Positions 48,478 through 58,048 of a stretch of 64,000 bases of DNA are shown here, piece after piece. Source of the DNA: Cunninghamella blakesleeana (lineage: Eukaryota > Mucoromycota > Mucoromycetes > Mucorales > Cunninghamellaceae); assembly GCA_017871115.1 (NCBI GenBank), contig JAFCIZ010000005.1:3217501-3281500 (forward strand), read 5' to 3'. Position 1 is the first letter of the stretch; the number at the start of each line of letters is the position of its first letter. The notes beneath the pieces are model-generated. The model made no database searches, had not been told where the DNA came from, and saw only the letters and a list, made by a program, of their open reading frames with translations. The position numbers were made by a program, and so were the translations under genes.

Positions 48478-50488
48478 GTAAATATATGTAAGTATATATA
48501 TAAATAATGGATAATAAATGAATTTAAAAAAGGTTAAAAATGAAACAAAGATATATTAAATAAAATATGAATTGATGAATAATATTAATGATAATATTAA
48601 TAATTATGAAAAAAAGGAAAAAAAAGAAAAAAGGAAAAAAAAAAGAAACGAAAAAAAAAAAGATAAAGCTTTTTATATTGTTGATATTCATTTCCCGCTT
48701 ATATTCCTTTTTCCATCTTCCTCCTATAATATTATAGATATATATCTTCTTTACCTTATCCCTTCCTCCCCTCCCCCCCCCTTTTTTTTTTCTCTTCTTA
48801 AAAAAAACTTTAAAACTCTTGTAACTTTGGGGATCACCTATTATTTTTTTTTATTTTTTTTTATTTTGTACTCTTTATGCGAACTATATATATATATTTG
48901 TGTATAGATATAAAAAAAAAAAAAAAAAAAACAAAACAAATGATAGCCTTTTCTTTTTTTTTTATTTTTTATTTGTATCACACCATCCAAAAAAAAAAAA
49001 ACTTATCAGTTCATAAAAAAAAATTTTTTTTATCGAATCGCCAATCGACTTGTTGAAACCCCGTTTCAATCCAACAACTCGATAATTAGAAATGGTGTGC
49101 CATAATAATATAATTTTATTTTTTAAGTTTCAACTCATCTTTTTTTATAAAGATAATGTTATCAAAATGTTAATACAATAAAAAGTATATATATACAAAT
49201 AATTAAGTTTAAGTAATATGTGATAATTCTTTTCATTTATTTATTTTATATTTTTTATTAAAAATATAAAAAATCTCCCACCCTAATTTTTAAAATAATT
49301 TATTATTTTTATTGAGTTCAAGCTTGAGAAAAAAAAAAAAATTCAAGTATATATAGAAAACCCCAAAGAGAAATAGGTAATAGAGCCGAAATGTTCTAAT
49401 ACTTGTTTAATTTGATATCATTCGACGAAAATTAAGAACAAATTATATCTTTATTTCAATTATACATATAAATATATATATATATACGAAGAATATAACA
49501 TTTATCTTATATATCCTATATATATATAGATTAGTATTTATTTGTTAGAATAATAATAAAAAAACGAATAAAGTTCAAAATATAGTTGTTGTTTTTTTTT
49601 CCATCTATTCTCTCCACAATATATCTTCTAAAAGGGGAAATGGGTGGTCTATGCGCCTTTAGAAAAAACCTATATATAAAATAGATGGATAGTTTTTTTT
49701 TTTTTTTTGTTTTTTTTTTTTTTTCCCTTATCTTTTTACCTCTCTCACCCCCCCTTCCTATTTCTTCATTTAGTTATTTAGTGATCCTCATAGATTGTAA
49801 CACTTTATATTTTGTTTGTTTTTTTTTGAAACTCCACTTCCCTTGGGAAAATAGAATTTATTTATATAAAAAATGTCAACTATGTTTATATATATATATA
49901 TATATAGCTTTAAACAGAAAATATATAGATATAAAACTTGATTTATTTATTTTTATTTTTTTCTCACTTCCATTTCTCTCTCACTCTTTTTCTCTACCTC
50001 TTATAATATTTCTATTATTGGTTTCAGAGATAAATAAAACAAGTTTATTTCTTAAAAACTTTTTTTTCTTTATTACTTATCATTATTTATCTTCTTTAAA
50101 TGACCGCCATGTATATATTATCATTTCTCCAATCTTTTTTGAAAGAAATCCCCACAAATTAAAACATTATGATCTTCCAATTTATTCCCATTTTATTATT
50201 GTCTGATCTATAATAATAATGATAAAATATGCCTATCTTTTTTATTATCTATTTTTCTTAAAAAAAAAAAAGTTTATTTTGTTTAACCCAACAATCACCA
50301 ACTTTATTGATCATAATATATATATACATATATATATAAAGTTTTTATTTTACTTTAATTTGTTGAGAGTGAGAAAAACATTAGTCGATAAATAAATAAA
50401 TAAATAATAGTAAGAATAAAAATTATAATAGAAACAATTAAATATATAATAGGAGGAGATAGAGTGGGGGGAGAGAAAGAAAAAAATT
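48478..50488. other. Gene-free region with one strong hairpin
   Basis: About 2 kb of low-complexity AT-rich DNA with poly-A/T tracts and C-runs (48770-48781, 49747-49755). A 40-base stem-loop at 49044-49083 is listed separately. Open frames at 48572-48907 and 49685-50206 are Lys- or Phe-rich low complexity and not accepted. Confidence 0.45.
49044..49083. other. 40-base imperfect palindrome (stem-loop)
   Basis: Arms ATCGA-C-TTGTTG and CAACAA-C-TCGAT pair except for one C-C mismatch, and the interior GAAAC-CCC-GTTTC can form an inner stem. It stands out from poly-A/T surroundings by its GC content. No gene overlaps it; the nearest start codon is that of the CBM21 gene, about 570 bases away on the minus strand. 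Confidence 0.5.
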
Positions 50489-51308
50489 TTATTTATTATT
50501 ACATGATCTTTTTGGTCTTTTTAATGTAGATATGGGTTTTTTTTGAATATGCTTTATATCTACATAAAAATAAAATAATATAAGAAACTCTTATTCATAT
50601 CCGCTTATACATATATATTGTTTTTATTTTTTTACCTTGGTGTTTTTTCTTTTTTACAATATTATCATTTGTTAAATAAGGCAATAACCTTCGTCTTGCA
50701 TTAATAAACCAATTACTTATTTGATTAATTGTTAAATTTGTTTCCTTTTGTAAAAATGCCTTTTCTTCATCCGATGGATAAGGATGATCCGAGTGATTAA
50801 TTAACCACTGTTTTAATATAAAGATAATTGACTTTGGCAAATTGCCTCTTTTTTTTTTTTGTTCCAACTCTTCTTCCTCTTCTTCTTCATCATCATCTCC
50901 ATTTATTGAACGGCTCTTCTTTTTTTTTATTGCTTTTTTCTTTTGATGATTATTTTTTCTTTTTAAAGAAGATGATGCTTTTTTTTTAGATGGAAAGGAT
51001 ATAGAATTATTATTTTCTTCATCGTGAGATTGATATTCAGGTGATGAAGGAGGTGGAGTGGTTGTATCATTTATTAATTTTGAATGGTTAAATAATAAAG
51101 TAGATGAAGAAGTAGATGAAGTAGACGATAAAGTAGGTGATAATATGGGTGAGGTTGTAGAAGATAAACTTGTCCATAATTGGCCGTTAAATTTTAGCAT
51201 GTCGTGTATTTTTTCTTTTTGTTCCATTGGTATATCGAATAATTGATGGTCATTATATAAAATGATCGGTTGAAATTGTTTAGGTCTATTTTCTATTATT
51301 TTATACAT
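50489..51308 (-). CDS. TALE-class homeodomain transcription factor
   Basis: Exon 1 is 51308-50636. I propose a second exon 50559-50489 across a 76-base intron (GTAAAA donor, ATGTAG acceptor), giving about 247 aa with a basic tail; if unspliced, the frame stops at 50595. The homeodomain is of the three-residue-loop TALE type: [19 protein letters not shown], then [14 protein letters not shown] with the extra loop residues, and recognition helix [16 protein letters not shown]. It is preceded by poly-Lys/Glu and Ser/Thr/Pro stretches. TALE factors bind TGAC/TGTCA-type sites; fungal relatives include mating-type and developmental regulators. No partner gene is adjacent, and I see no evidence for a mating locus. 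Confidence 0.87.
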
Positions 51309-51493
51309 GAATTAAAAAAAGAAAGAGAGATGTCAAAAAATAAAGAAAAAGAAAAAAGAGAAAAAGGGATTTTTTTATATTTTATATTTTATATTTTTAT
51401 TTATACTATTATGACATAAACAAACTTTCTATGCATGATCGCCCATTTTGAAAGGAGTTAAAAGGGGTTTTTGTCAAAATAATTGGTTAATCA

Positions 51494-51530
<37 letters not shown>

Positions 51531-53300
51531 CGAACATAAAATAAATAATGAAAAGCAAAAAAAGATCTGTTTTTCTTTTTTTTTTCAAAAGTGTTTTTTT
51601 TTAAATAAAGAAACAATAAAAGAAAAGAGAATGAACAGAAGAAAGAAAAATGAGAATGATAATGATGATGACGGTAACAGTAAACAATAATGCTTATTAT
51701 TATTAAAAAAAACAATAAAAATAAAATAATAAGGGGAAAGAATTATATATGACAAGAGAAAAATTCAGTCATATTAATATGCAGTCAAAACCATGATACG
51801 AATTCTTTTATTTATTTGTCTATAAATAAAATATTCAAAATGTAAATAAAAGAATGAACGGACATTACTCTTATTTATAATAAGTGGTGATGGTGATGGT
51901 GATGGTGATGGTGATGATGATGATACGTATGTCAAAATAAAATTGATAATACTTTTTTTTTTTTTTTTCCAAGGGTTTTTTTAAAAAAAAACTTGCTTTT
52001 CATTTCCTTTTCAATTATTATCACCTCTCGCCCCTTAATTTGTTTTATATATATTTATATATATATTAATTTATTTTATTTTTTATAAAAAAAAAAAAAG
52101 AATGTCATTTTCTTTATATATTAAATAAATATATAAATGTACAATGAAATGATCCCTCTATATAAAAATATCACTATTCTCTTTTATATAAAATAAAATA
52201 AAAAATAAATACGTATATGATCATGCCAATATAATATAAAATAAATCGAGGGACTCCTTTTTTTTTTTTTAATATTAATAAATAAGGCAAAAATTCTCCC
52301 TAGCTTTTTAGTTCTTGTCAAAAGATAGATAGAAAAAAAATCATGTGATTTATGAAAATATATAAATAACACGAGAAAGGTGCCAACTAGTATTTAACAG
52401 ATAAAAAAAAATGGTATATAATCAATGATTAATTTATTTATTTTAAAAATTATATTCAAATTAAAGGATAAAGTAACCTTTGAAAATATTTTTAGGTAGC
52501 TTGATAAACCTGTCGTATGAAAAAATTGGTGATTAGTAAATGAGATTTGATACGAGTTTCATAGCTTCTTTTTGATATATTATGACATTTTTTGAAACAG
52601 AGATTGTTGGTGCGGTTAATATTGGCTGATAGTATTTCTCGGCTGTCCCTATGTGTAATCCATTTAATTTATATTTTTTTCATCTATGTTTATTGATATT
52701 GATTTAAATGAATCACTATCATTACATGACCTTTGAAAAAAAAAAAAATAGTTTTCATCACTGACGTATCTCCCCCTTCAAAAAACAAACAAATATTTTT
52801 ACTAATGGTTTTGGTAGCTAGGTATTACAAGCAGCTTTAAAAAAAATAGTCTGTGAGGTGTGCCTAATGAATTTTCACCTTCCTTTTTATAATTAATCAA
52901 TCAGGTAATTATAACTATTCTCTTTGTAGCTAATTTTAATTTTAAAAAATCAGTAAAATAAATTATGAAGTATTATCTAATGAAAAAAGAGTTTTTAAAT
53001 GTAGCAACTGATATAAAGATGAATAAGATCGTAGAAAATCACTATAAAATAAATAGCAAGTGTTTTAAAGTGCAATGCTTTTAATTATTTTTATCAACTA
53101 CTAATAGAAATATGCACTTGGCTAAGCTAATGCTCTGATTAAGTCTCACTTTTTCAATTAATAAAATTCAATAGTTTTTTATTTACACTTAATATTGGTT
53201 CTCTTAGTTAGAAGCTATTAGAAAAAATGTACTATATGTATATTTACTTTTAAAAAAAATGCCACCTATTCTTTTTATTTTACAATTCATTATTACATTA
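51309..53300. other. Gene-free region with (GGTGAT)n repeat
   Basis: AT-rich DNA upstream of the homeobox gene and left of the retroelement nest. A GGTGAT hexanucleotide repeat with GAT continuation occupies 51885-51923. No convincing ORF. Confidence 0.5.
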
Positions 53301-53375
53301 CAGTACTGTTGATCTTTATCCGATATTATATTTTATTATATTTTAATTTAATTATCCAAATTAAGTTGTACCCAC
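53301..53375 (+). repeat. Fragment of a family-B LTR
   Basis: Contains GTTGATCTTTATCCGATATT and AAGTTGTACCCAC, matching segments of the family-B LTRs at 54.5 kb and 56 kb up to the point where a family-A LTR is inserted. Confidence 0.55.
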
Positions 53376-54062
53376 CGTTAGCAACAATGCTCTTTGATTT
53401 TTTCTTCTTTTTTCTTTCCTTTTTGAGCCTGGTTTTGTAATACTGGTGCCATGACTCCGGTGTTATGATTCTAGCATCATGACTTCAAACTTTATTTGGT
53501 CTCTCCTCACTCTCATAAATTTTTAACTTTTTTTTAGTATAATAAATAGAATCAATTTTTTCTCTCTTTCTTTCTCTTAAATTGCCATTTTTTTATAATA
53601 AATTATTATCTACTAAATAATTATTAAACTTGTCCATTTTATGAAACGTATTTTATAATTTTATCTTATTTTATTTTACTTACAACTTATTCAAATTAAT
53701 GAATTTATCTATTTTTTATAACAAACTATTTTTTTTTTTTATATTTATTTACTTAAATATTTTTCTACAACTCAAATTTAAATTATTTTTTTTAAATTTT
53801 CTTATTATATATATTTACATTGCGGTTACTGAAATCTCTCTTTAATCCTGCAATTGTATTACACCTTTTAAAATTTTTATATTTTTTATTACTTTATTTT
53901 TACTTTATTTTATTTTATTTTTTATTCCTTTATATTAAGTCGTTCTACTTATAAAACAGGAACTGGTGCTCACTGGAATTATATTATACATATCAAGTAT
54001 TACTTATAATACTCATTCCTCATCTCAAAAAAAATAAATCTTAAACAAAAACCCACACAACA
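53376..54062 (+). mobile_element. Family-A LTR, copy U (solo)
   Basis: Starts (C)GTTAGCAACAATG and ends CACACAACA, paralleling copy Z (TGTTAGCAATAACG ... CACACAACA). It shares with the other family-A copies an AATAAATAGA-type TATA region, GCGGTTACTGAAATCTCTC and the GTCGTTCTACTTATAAAACA block. The first T is mutated to C. No internal element sequence follows. A degenerate ATGACT-type repeat occupies the slot (53433-53485) where other copies have minisatellites. Confidence 0.6.
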
Positions 54063-54121
54063 TTATACATATCAAATATTATAATACTCATTCCTCATTT
54101 CAAAAAAATAAATCTTAACCA
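54063..54121 (+). repeat. Stray 3' tail of a family-A LTR
   Basis: Repeats the TATACATATCAAATATT ... CTCATTCCTCATTTC block found near the end of family-A LTRs, immediately after copy U, then breaks off at the start of a family-B LTR. Confidence 0.5.
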
Positions 54122-54725
54122 TGTTGCGCGATGGATCCGCTTAGATCAATTCAAAAGCCGATCTTAAAACTCTAATTGGTTAAAATAATTGTCTACAATT
54201 ATTTTACCTCCTGAGATATTTTTTCACACTTTTTCAATCATATTTATTAACAAATTTTATATTATTTTTGTTAGTTTTTGACATTTTTTATATCAATTCT
54301 ATTAACAAAATCTATATTCTTTTTATTAATTTTTCACACTTTTAATGTCTTATTTGACATTAAATATTTTTTCTTATATTTATTTTTTTATATAAATACT
54401 CGACCTTTTTCTTTTCTTTTTGAAAAACTTCAGTTAATTTGAAATAAAGATTTATATATATTAAATTCTCTTAACTCATCTTTTTAGCTAAAGATTATTT
54501 TTATTTTATATTAATATTGTCGGTTACTATCCAATATTATTTTTATATTATTTTATTATAATAATCGTTGATCTTTATCCGATATTATATTTATTTTATT
54601 TTATTTTAAATTTATTACTTTGTTTATATAATTGTTGATCTTTATCCAATTATATAATTTATTTTATTTTATTTTATTATTTTATTTTTATTTTAAACTA
54701 TTAATCTAAACTAAGTTGTATCTAC
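54122..54725 (+). mobile_element. Family-B LTR, copy X (5' part, interrupted)
   Basis: Begins TGTTGCGCGATGGATCC and matches copy Y throughout, including the TATATAAATACTCGAC promoter box (about 54390-54405) and the CTCATCTTTTTAGCTAAAG block. It is interrupted at CTAC (54722-54725) by family-A LTR T and resumes at 55509. Confidence 0.65.
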
Positions 54726-55504
54726 TGTCGTCCAAGCGGATGATGTTGGCGGTGATTAAATTATTTTTTTTTTTTCACAACCAAAGTTCTACAACCAAAG
54801 TTCTACAACCAAAGTTCTACAACCAAAGTTCTACAACCTAATTCCTACAACCAAATTCCTACAACTTAATTCCTACAACCAAATTCCTACAACTTAATTC
54901 CTACAACCAAAGTTCTACAACCAAATTCCTACAACCTTTTTCCTCTTTCTCTCCCTAAAAAATTTATTTTTTGTTTTAATATAAATAGGAAAGAATATTT
55001 CTCTTTCTCTTTTGTTTTTTTTCTTTGTCAAATATAAACATAATATTTTTAAATAATACTTTATATAATAAATATTTTATTTGTCCAAACCAATTTTTTT
55101 ATTTTATTTTAACTTTATACTAATTTCTTAATTGAAATCATTTTTATTACTATAACAAATATATTTTATTTCTTAAGTGAAATCTCTTTTTATTTATATA
55201 CAACATATATAAACTTTTATATTTTATTTTTAATTTTATTATTACTTTATTTGATTATTACTCTTTTTATATAATAATCTACTCTCTGACTTTTAAATTC
55301 ATTTGCATATACTTTTGAATTTTTTTTGAATATTTTTATTTTATATTATCTTTTTACCTTTTTACTTTTACATTATATTAAGTCGTTCTACTTGTAAAAC
55401 AAGAACTGGTGCTCACTGGAATTATCTTATTTATAATTAATATAAATACAAACTCTCTTATTTTATTTTAACAAAAATAACTCTTACCAAAAACACACAC
55501 AACA
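54726..55504 (+). mobile_element. Family-A LTR, copy T, nested in copy X
   Basis: A 779-bp solo LTR from TGTCGTCC to CACACAACA, flanked on both sides by CTAC (54722-54725 and 55505-55508), a direct target duplication. Internal: a 14-bp minisatellite (54777-54936), an AATATAAATAGG TATA-like box (about 54978-54990), and the shared GTCGTTCTACTTGTAAAACA block followed by TGGTGCTCACTGG (55407-55419). Confidence 0.7.
54777..54936 (+). repeat. 14-bp minisatellite in LTR T
   Basis: About 11 tandem units of ACAACCAAAGTTCT and its variants ACAACCAAATTCCT and ACAACTTAATTCCT. The AACCAAAGTT core is an inverted repeat (AAC/GTT). It lies upstream of the LTR's TATA-like box. Confidence 0.85.
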
Positions 55505-55508
55505 CTAC

Positions 55509-55566
55509 TTATAAAACAAGATACTGGTGCTCACTGACAACTAAATTAAACTATAAAACTATCTAC
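55509..55566 (+). mobile_element. Family-B LTR, copy X (continuation)
   Basis: TTATAAAACAAGATACTGG and GCTCACTGACAAC continue copy X after the inserted LTR T, as shown by the uninterrupted order of the same blocks in copy Y. It is cut again at CTAC (55563-55566) by copy Y. Confidence 0.6.
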
Positions 55567-56214
55567 TGTTGCGCGATGGATTCGCTTGGATCATTTCGAA
55601 GACCGCTCATGGAATTTGATTGGTTAAAATATTTCATCATTTTTGGTAACAATTTTTCTAACACTTTTTATATCATTTTCGATAACAAATTTGTTAACAC
55701 TTTTGGTGACAAATTTGATGACAAAATCAGTAACACTTTTTATGTCGAATCTGACATAAAATATAAAACCTTATTTTTATTTTTTTATATAAATACTCGA
55801 CAATTTTTATTTTATTTTTGAAAAATCAGTTAATAACAAGTTAATTTTAAATAAAAGAACTTATATTATAACCAATAAGTCTATTAACTCATCTTTTTAG
55901 CTAAAGATTATTTTTATTTTATATTAATATTGTTGATTACTATCCAATATTACTTTATATTATTTTATTATAATAATCGTTGATCTTTATCCGATATTAT
56001 ACTTATTTTATTTTAATTTTATTACTTTGTCTATATAATTGTTGATCTTTATCCAATTATATAATTTATTTTATTTTAAACTATCAATCTAAACTAAGTT
56101 GTATCTACTTATAAAACAAGATACTGGTGCTCACTGACAATTAAACTAAACTACAAAGCTATCTACTTTCCAAAACTATAAAAGGAAATTCTACTTTTAC
56201 AACAACCAAAAATT
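55567..56214 (+). mobile_element. Family-B LTR, copy Y
   Basis: Complete-looking 648-bp family-B LTR from TGTTGCGCGATGGATTC to TTTACACAACA, with the TATATAAATACTCGAC box (55785-55800) and an internal TGGTGCTCACTG (55125+1000 = 56125-56136). It follows CTAC directly, like the family-A insertions. Its U3 holds degenerate AACACTTTT / GATAACAAATTTG repeats (55640-55760). Confidence 0.6.
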
Positions 56215-56357
56215 TACACAACACCAATTATATAATTTATTTTATTTTATTTTATTATTTTAATTTTATCTTAAACTATTAATCTAAACTAAGTTGTATC
56301 TACTTATAAAACAAGATACTGGTGCTCACTGACAACTAAACTAAACTATAAAACTAC
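56215..56357 (+). mobile_element. Family-B LTR, copy W (5'-truncated, interrupted)
   Basis: Matches the 3' third of copies X and Y (from CCAATTATATAATTTATT onward), then is interrupted after AAACTAC by family-A LTR Z and resumes at 57092. Confidence 0.55.
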
Positions 56358-57091
56358 TGTTAGCAATAACGCTCTCTGATTTTTCTTTCCTTTTTTGGAT
56401 TGGCTTTGTGCTACTGGTGCAAAAACACCAAGGTGCAAAAACACCAAGGTGCAAAAACACCAAAGGTGCAAAAACACCAAAGGTGCAAAAACACCAAAGG
56501 TGCAAAAACACCAAGGTGCTTTTGTTCCTTACCCGATCCTTATAAATTTTAATTTTTTTTTTAAATATAAATAGAACCAATTTTTCTCTCTTTCTTTCTT
56601 TTAAATTGTCAAATTTTTATAATAAATTATTATCTATTAAATAATTATTGAACTTGTCCACTTTATAAATCATATTTTATAATTTTAACTTATTTTACTT
56701 ATAACTCATTCAAGTTACTGAATTTATCTATTTTTTATAACAACCCATATTATTTTATTTTACATTTTTATATTTATTTACTTAAATATTTTTCAACCAC
56801 TCAAATTTAAATTACTTTTTTTAAATTTTCTTATTATATTTATTTTATATTGCGGTTACTGAAATCTCTCTTTAATCCTGCAATTATATTACACCTTTTA
56901 AAATTTTTATTTTTTTATTTCTTTATTTTTACTTTATTTTATTTTATTTTTTTATTCCTTTATATTAAGTCGTTCTACTTATAAAACAGGAACTGGTGCT
57001 CACTGGAATTATATTATACATATCAAATATTACTTATAATACTCATTCCTCATTTCAACAAAATAAATCTTAAACAAAAACCCACACAACA
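56358..57091 (+). mobile_element. Family-A LTR, copy Z, nested in copy W
   Basis: A 734-bp solo LTR, TGTTAGCAATAACG to CACACAACA, flanked by CTAC on both sides (56354-56357, 57092-57095). Removing it restores the family-B order AACTAC-TACTTTCC seen in copy Y. It contains a 16-17-bp minisatellite, an AAATATAAATAGAACC box and an internal PBS-like TGGTGCTCACTGG (56994-57006). Confidence 0.7.
56416..56514 (+). repeat. 16-17-bp palindromic minisatellite in LTR Z
   Basis: Six tandem units of GGTGCAAAAACACCAA(A). Each unit is a hairpin-type inverted repeat, GGTG facing CACC. Confidence 0.9.
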
Positions 57092-57155
57092 CTACCTACT
57101 TTCCAAAACTATAAAAGGAAATTCTATTTTTCAAATAACCAAAAATTTACACAAC
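57092..57155 (+). mobile_element. Family-B LTR, copy W (3' end)
   Basis: CTACTTTCCAAAACTATAAA through TTTACACAAC, the same 3' end as copy Y, directly abutting the 5' LTR of the coding element. Confidence 0.55.
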
Positions 57156-57921
57156 TGTCGACAATGGTGATACCAATGGCGCTCTTTGAAATTGGTCACT
57201 GCTTTTTTGAACCGTTGTTCACTGAACCATTGTTCACTGAACCAATGTTCACTGAACCAATGTTCACTGCACCGTTGTTCAATATGAAAGTCACTTCCAT
57301 ATCTTTTCCCTACTCTCAATATACTTTAAATAATTTTTTTAATTTTTTTTTTAAATATAAATAGAACCAATTTTTTTCTCTTTCTTTCTCTTAAATTGTC
57401 AAATTTTTATAATAAATTATTATCTACTAAATAATTATTGAACTTGTCCACTTTATAAAACAAACCTTATAATTTTAAATTTTTTTATTTTAACTTACTA
57501 TAACATATTCAATTATTGAACTTATCTATTTTTTATTTAAAAAATTATTTTATTTTTATTTTATTTTTACTTTATAATATTTTATATTATTATATACTAT
57601 CTTATTTTATAATATTTATTCACTTAAATATTCTATACTACTGATCTAAATCATTTAAACTCTTTACTACTTATTTTACTCGGCGGTCATTAAACTTTTT
57701 GCTTTAATCCTGCTTATATTTTACTTATAATCTTTATTTTATTTTCTTTTATTTTTTTTATTTTATTTTATTTTTTTAATTTTCTATTCCTTTATATTAA
57801 GTCGTTCTACTTATAAAACAGGAACTGGTGCTCACTGGAAACTTATTATATACTCCAAATATAACTTATAATACTCATTCCTCATTTCAAAAATAAATCT
57901 TAACCAAAAACCCACATAACA
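57156..57921 (+). mobile_element. 5' LTR (family A, copy V) of the Ty3/gypsy element
   Basis: 766 bp from TGTCGACAATGG to CCCACATAACA, followed after 4 bases by a primer-binding site and then the gag-pol genes. It carries the family-A blocks: an AAATATAAATAGAACC TATA-like box (57352-57367), the pyrimidine tract TTTTCTCTTTCTTTCTC, the TTATATTAAGTCGTTCTAC block and an internal PBS-like 13-mer (57826-57838). The 3' LTR lies beyond the window, so the boundaries rest on comparison with the solo copies. Confidence 0.75.
57216..57275 (+). repeat. 15-bp palindromic minisatellite in the 5' LTR
   Basis: Four units of TGTTCACTGAACCAA/T. Each contains the near-perfect palindrome GTTCA-C-TGAAC. It lies upstream of the TATA-like box, in the same slot as the unrelated minisatellites of LTRs T and Z. 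Confidence 0.9.
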
Positions 57922-57925
57922 TATT

Positions 57926-57946
57926 TGGTGCTCACTGGCGGGGATC
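57926..57946 (+). other. Primer-binding site of the Ty3/gypsy element
   Basis: Starts TGGTGCTCACTGG and continues GCGGGGATC, four bases after the LTR end. Its complement reads as a tRNA 3' end: GATC (T-loop), CCGCC (T-stem), AGTGAGC (acceptor strand), A, CCA. The implied tRNA begins GCTCACT; its identity cannot be named from this window. Confidence 0.7.
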
Positions 57947-58048
57947 TTTTCTACAAGCTTATACAATCAATAAACTACTGGGAAAGATATTCATTCTATT
58001 AAAACTACTAAACAATAATCAAGCAAGGTGAAAATAATAAACTATAGG

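Noticed and set aside
48572..50206. Two longer plus-strand frames (48572-48907, 49685-50206)
   Set aside because: Poly-Lys or poly-Phe translations from homopolymer tracts; no conserved pattern.
50489..51308. Mating-type (sex) locus
   Set aside because: A lone TALE homeobox gene is not evidence of one; no HMG gene, triose-phosphate transporter or RNA helicase neighbours are present.
51885..51923. (GGTGAT)n repeat
   Set aside because: Ordinary microsatellite upstream of the homeobox gene; nothing beyond repeat instability is supported.
55576..55821. 81-codon frame with NTF.I/GDKFDD-like repeats
   Set aside because: Lies inside LTR copy Y; it reflects degenerate direct repeats in U3, not a gene.
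57164..57364. 66-codon frame with FTEP repeats and its antisense frame
   Set aside because: Simply the translation of the 15-bp minisatellite inside the 5' LTR.
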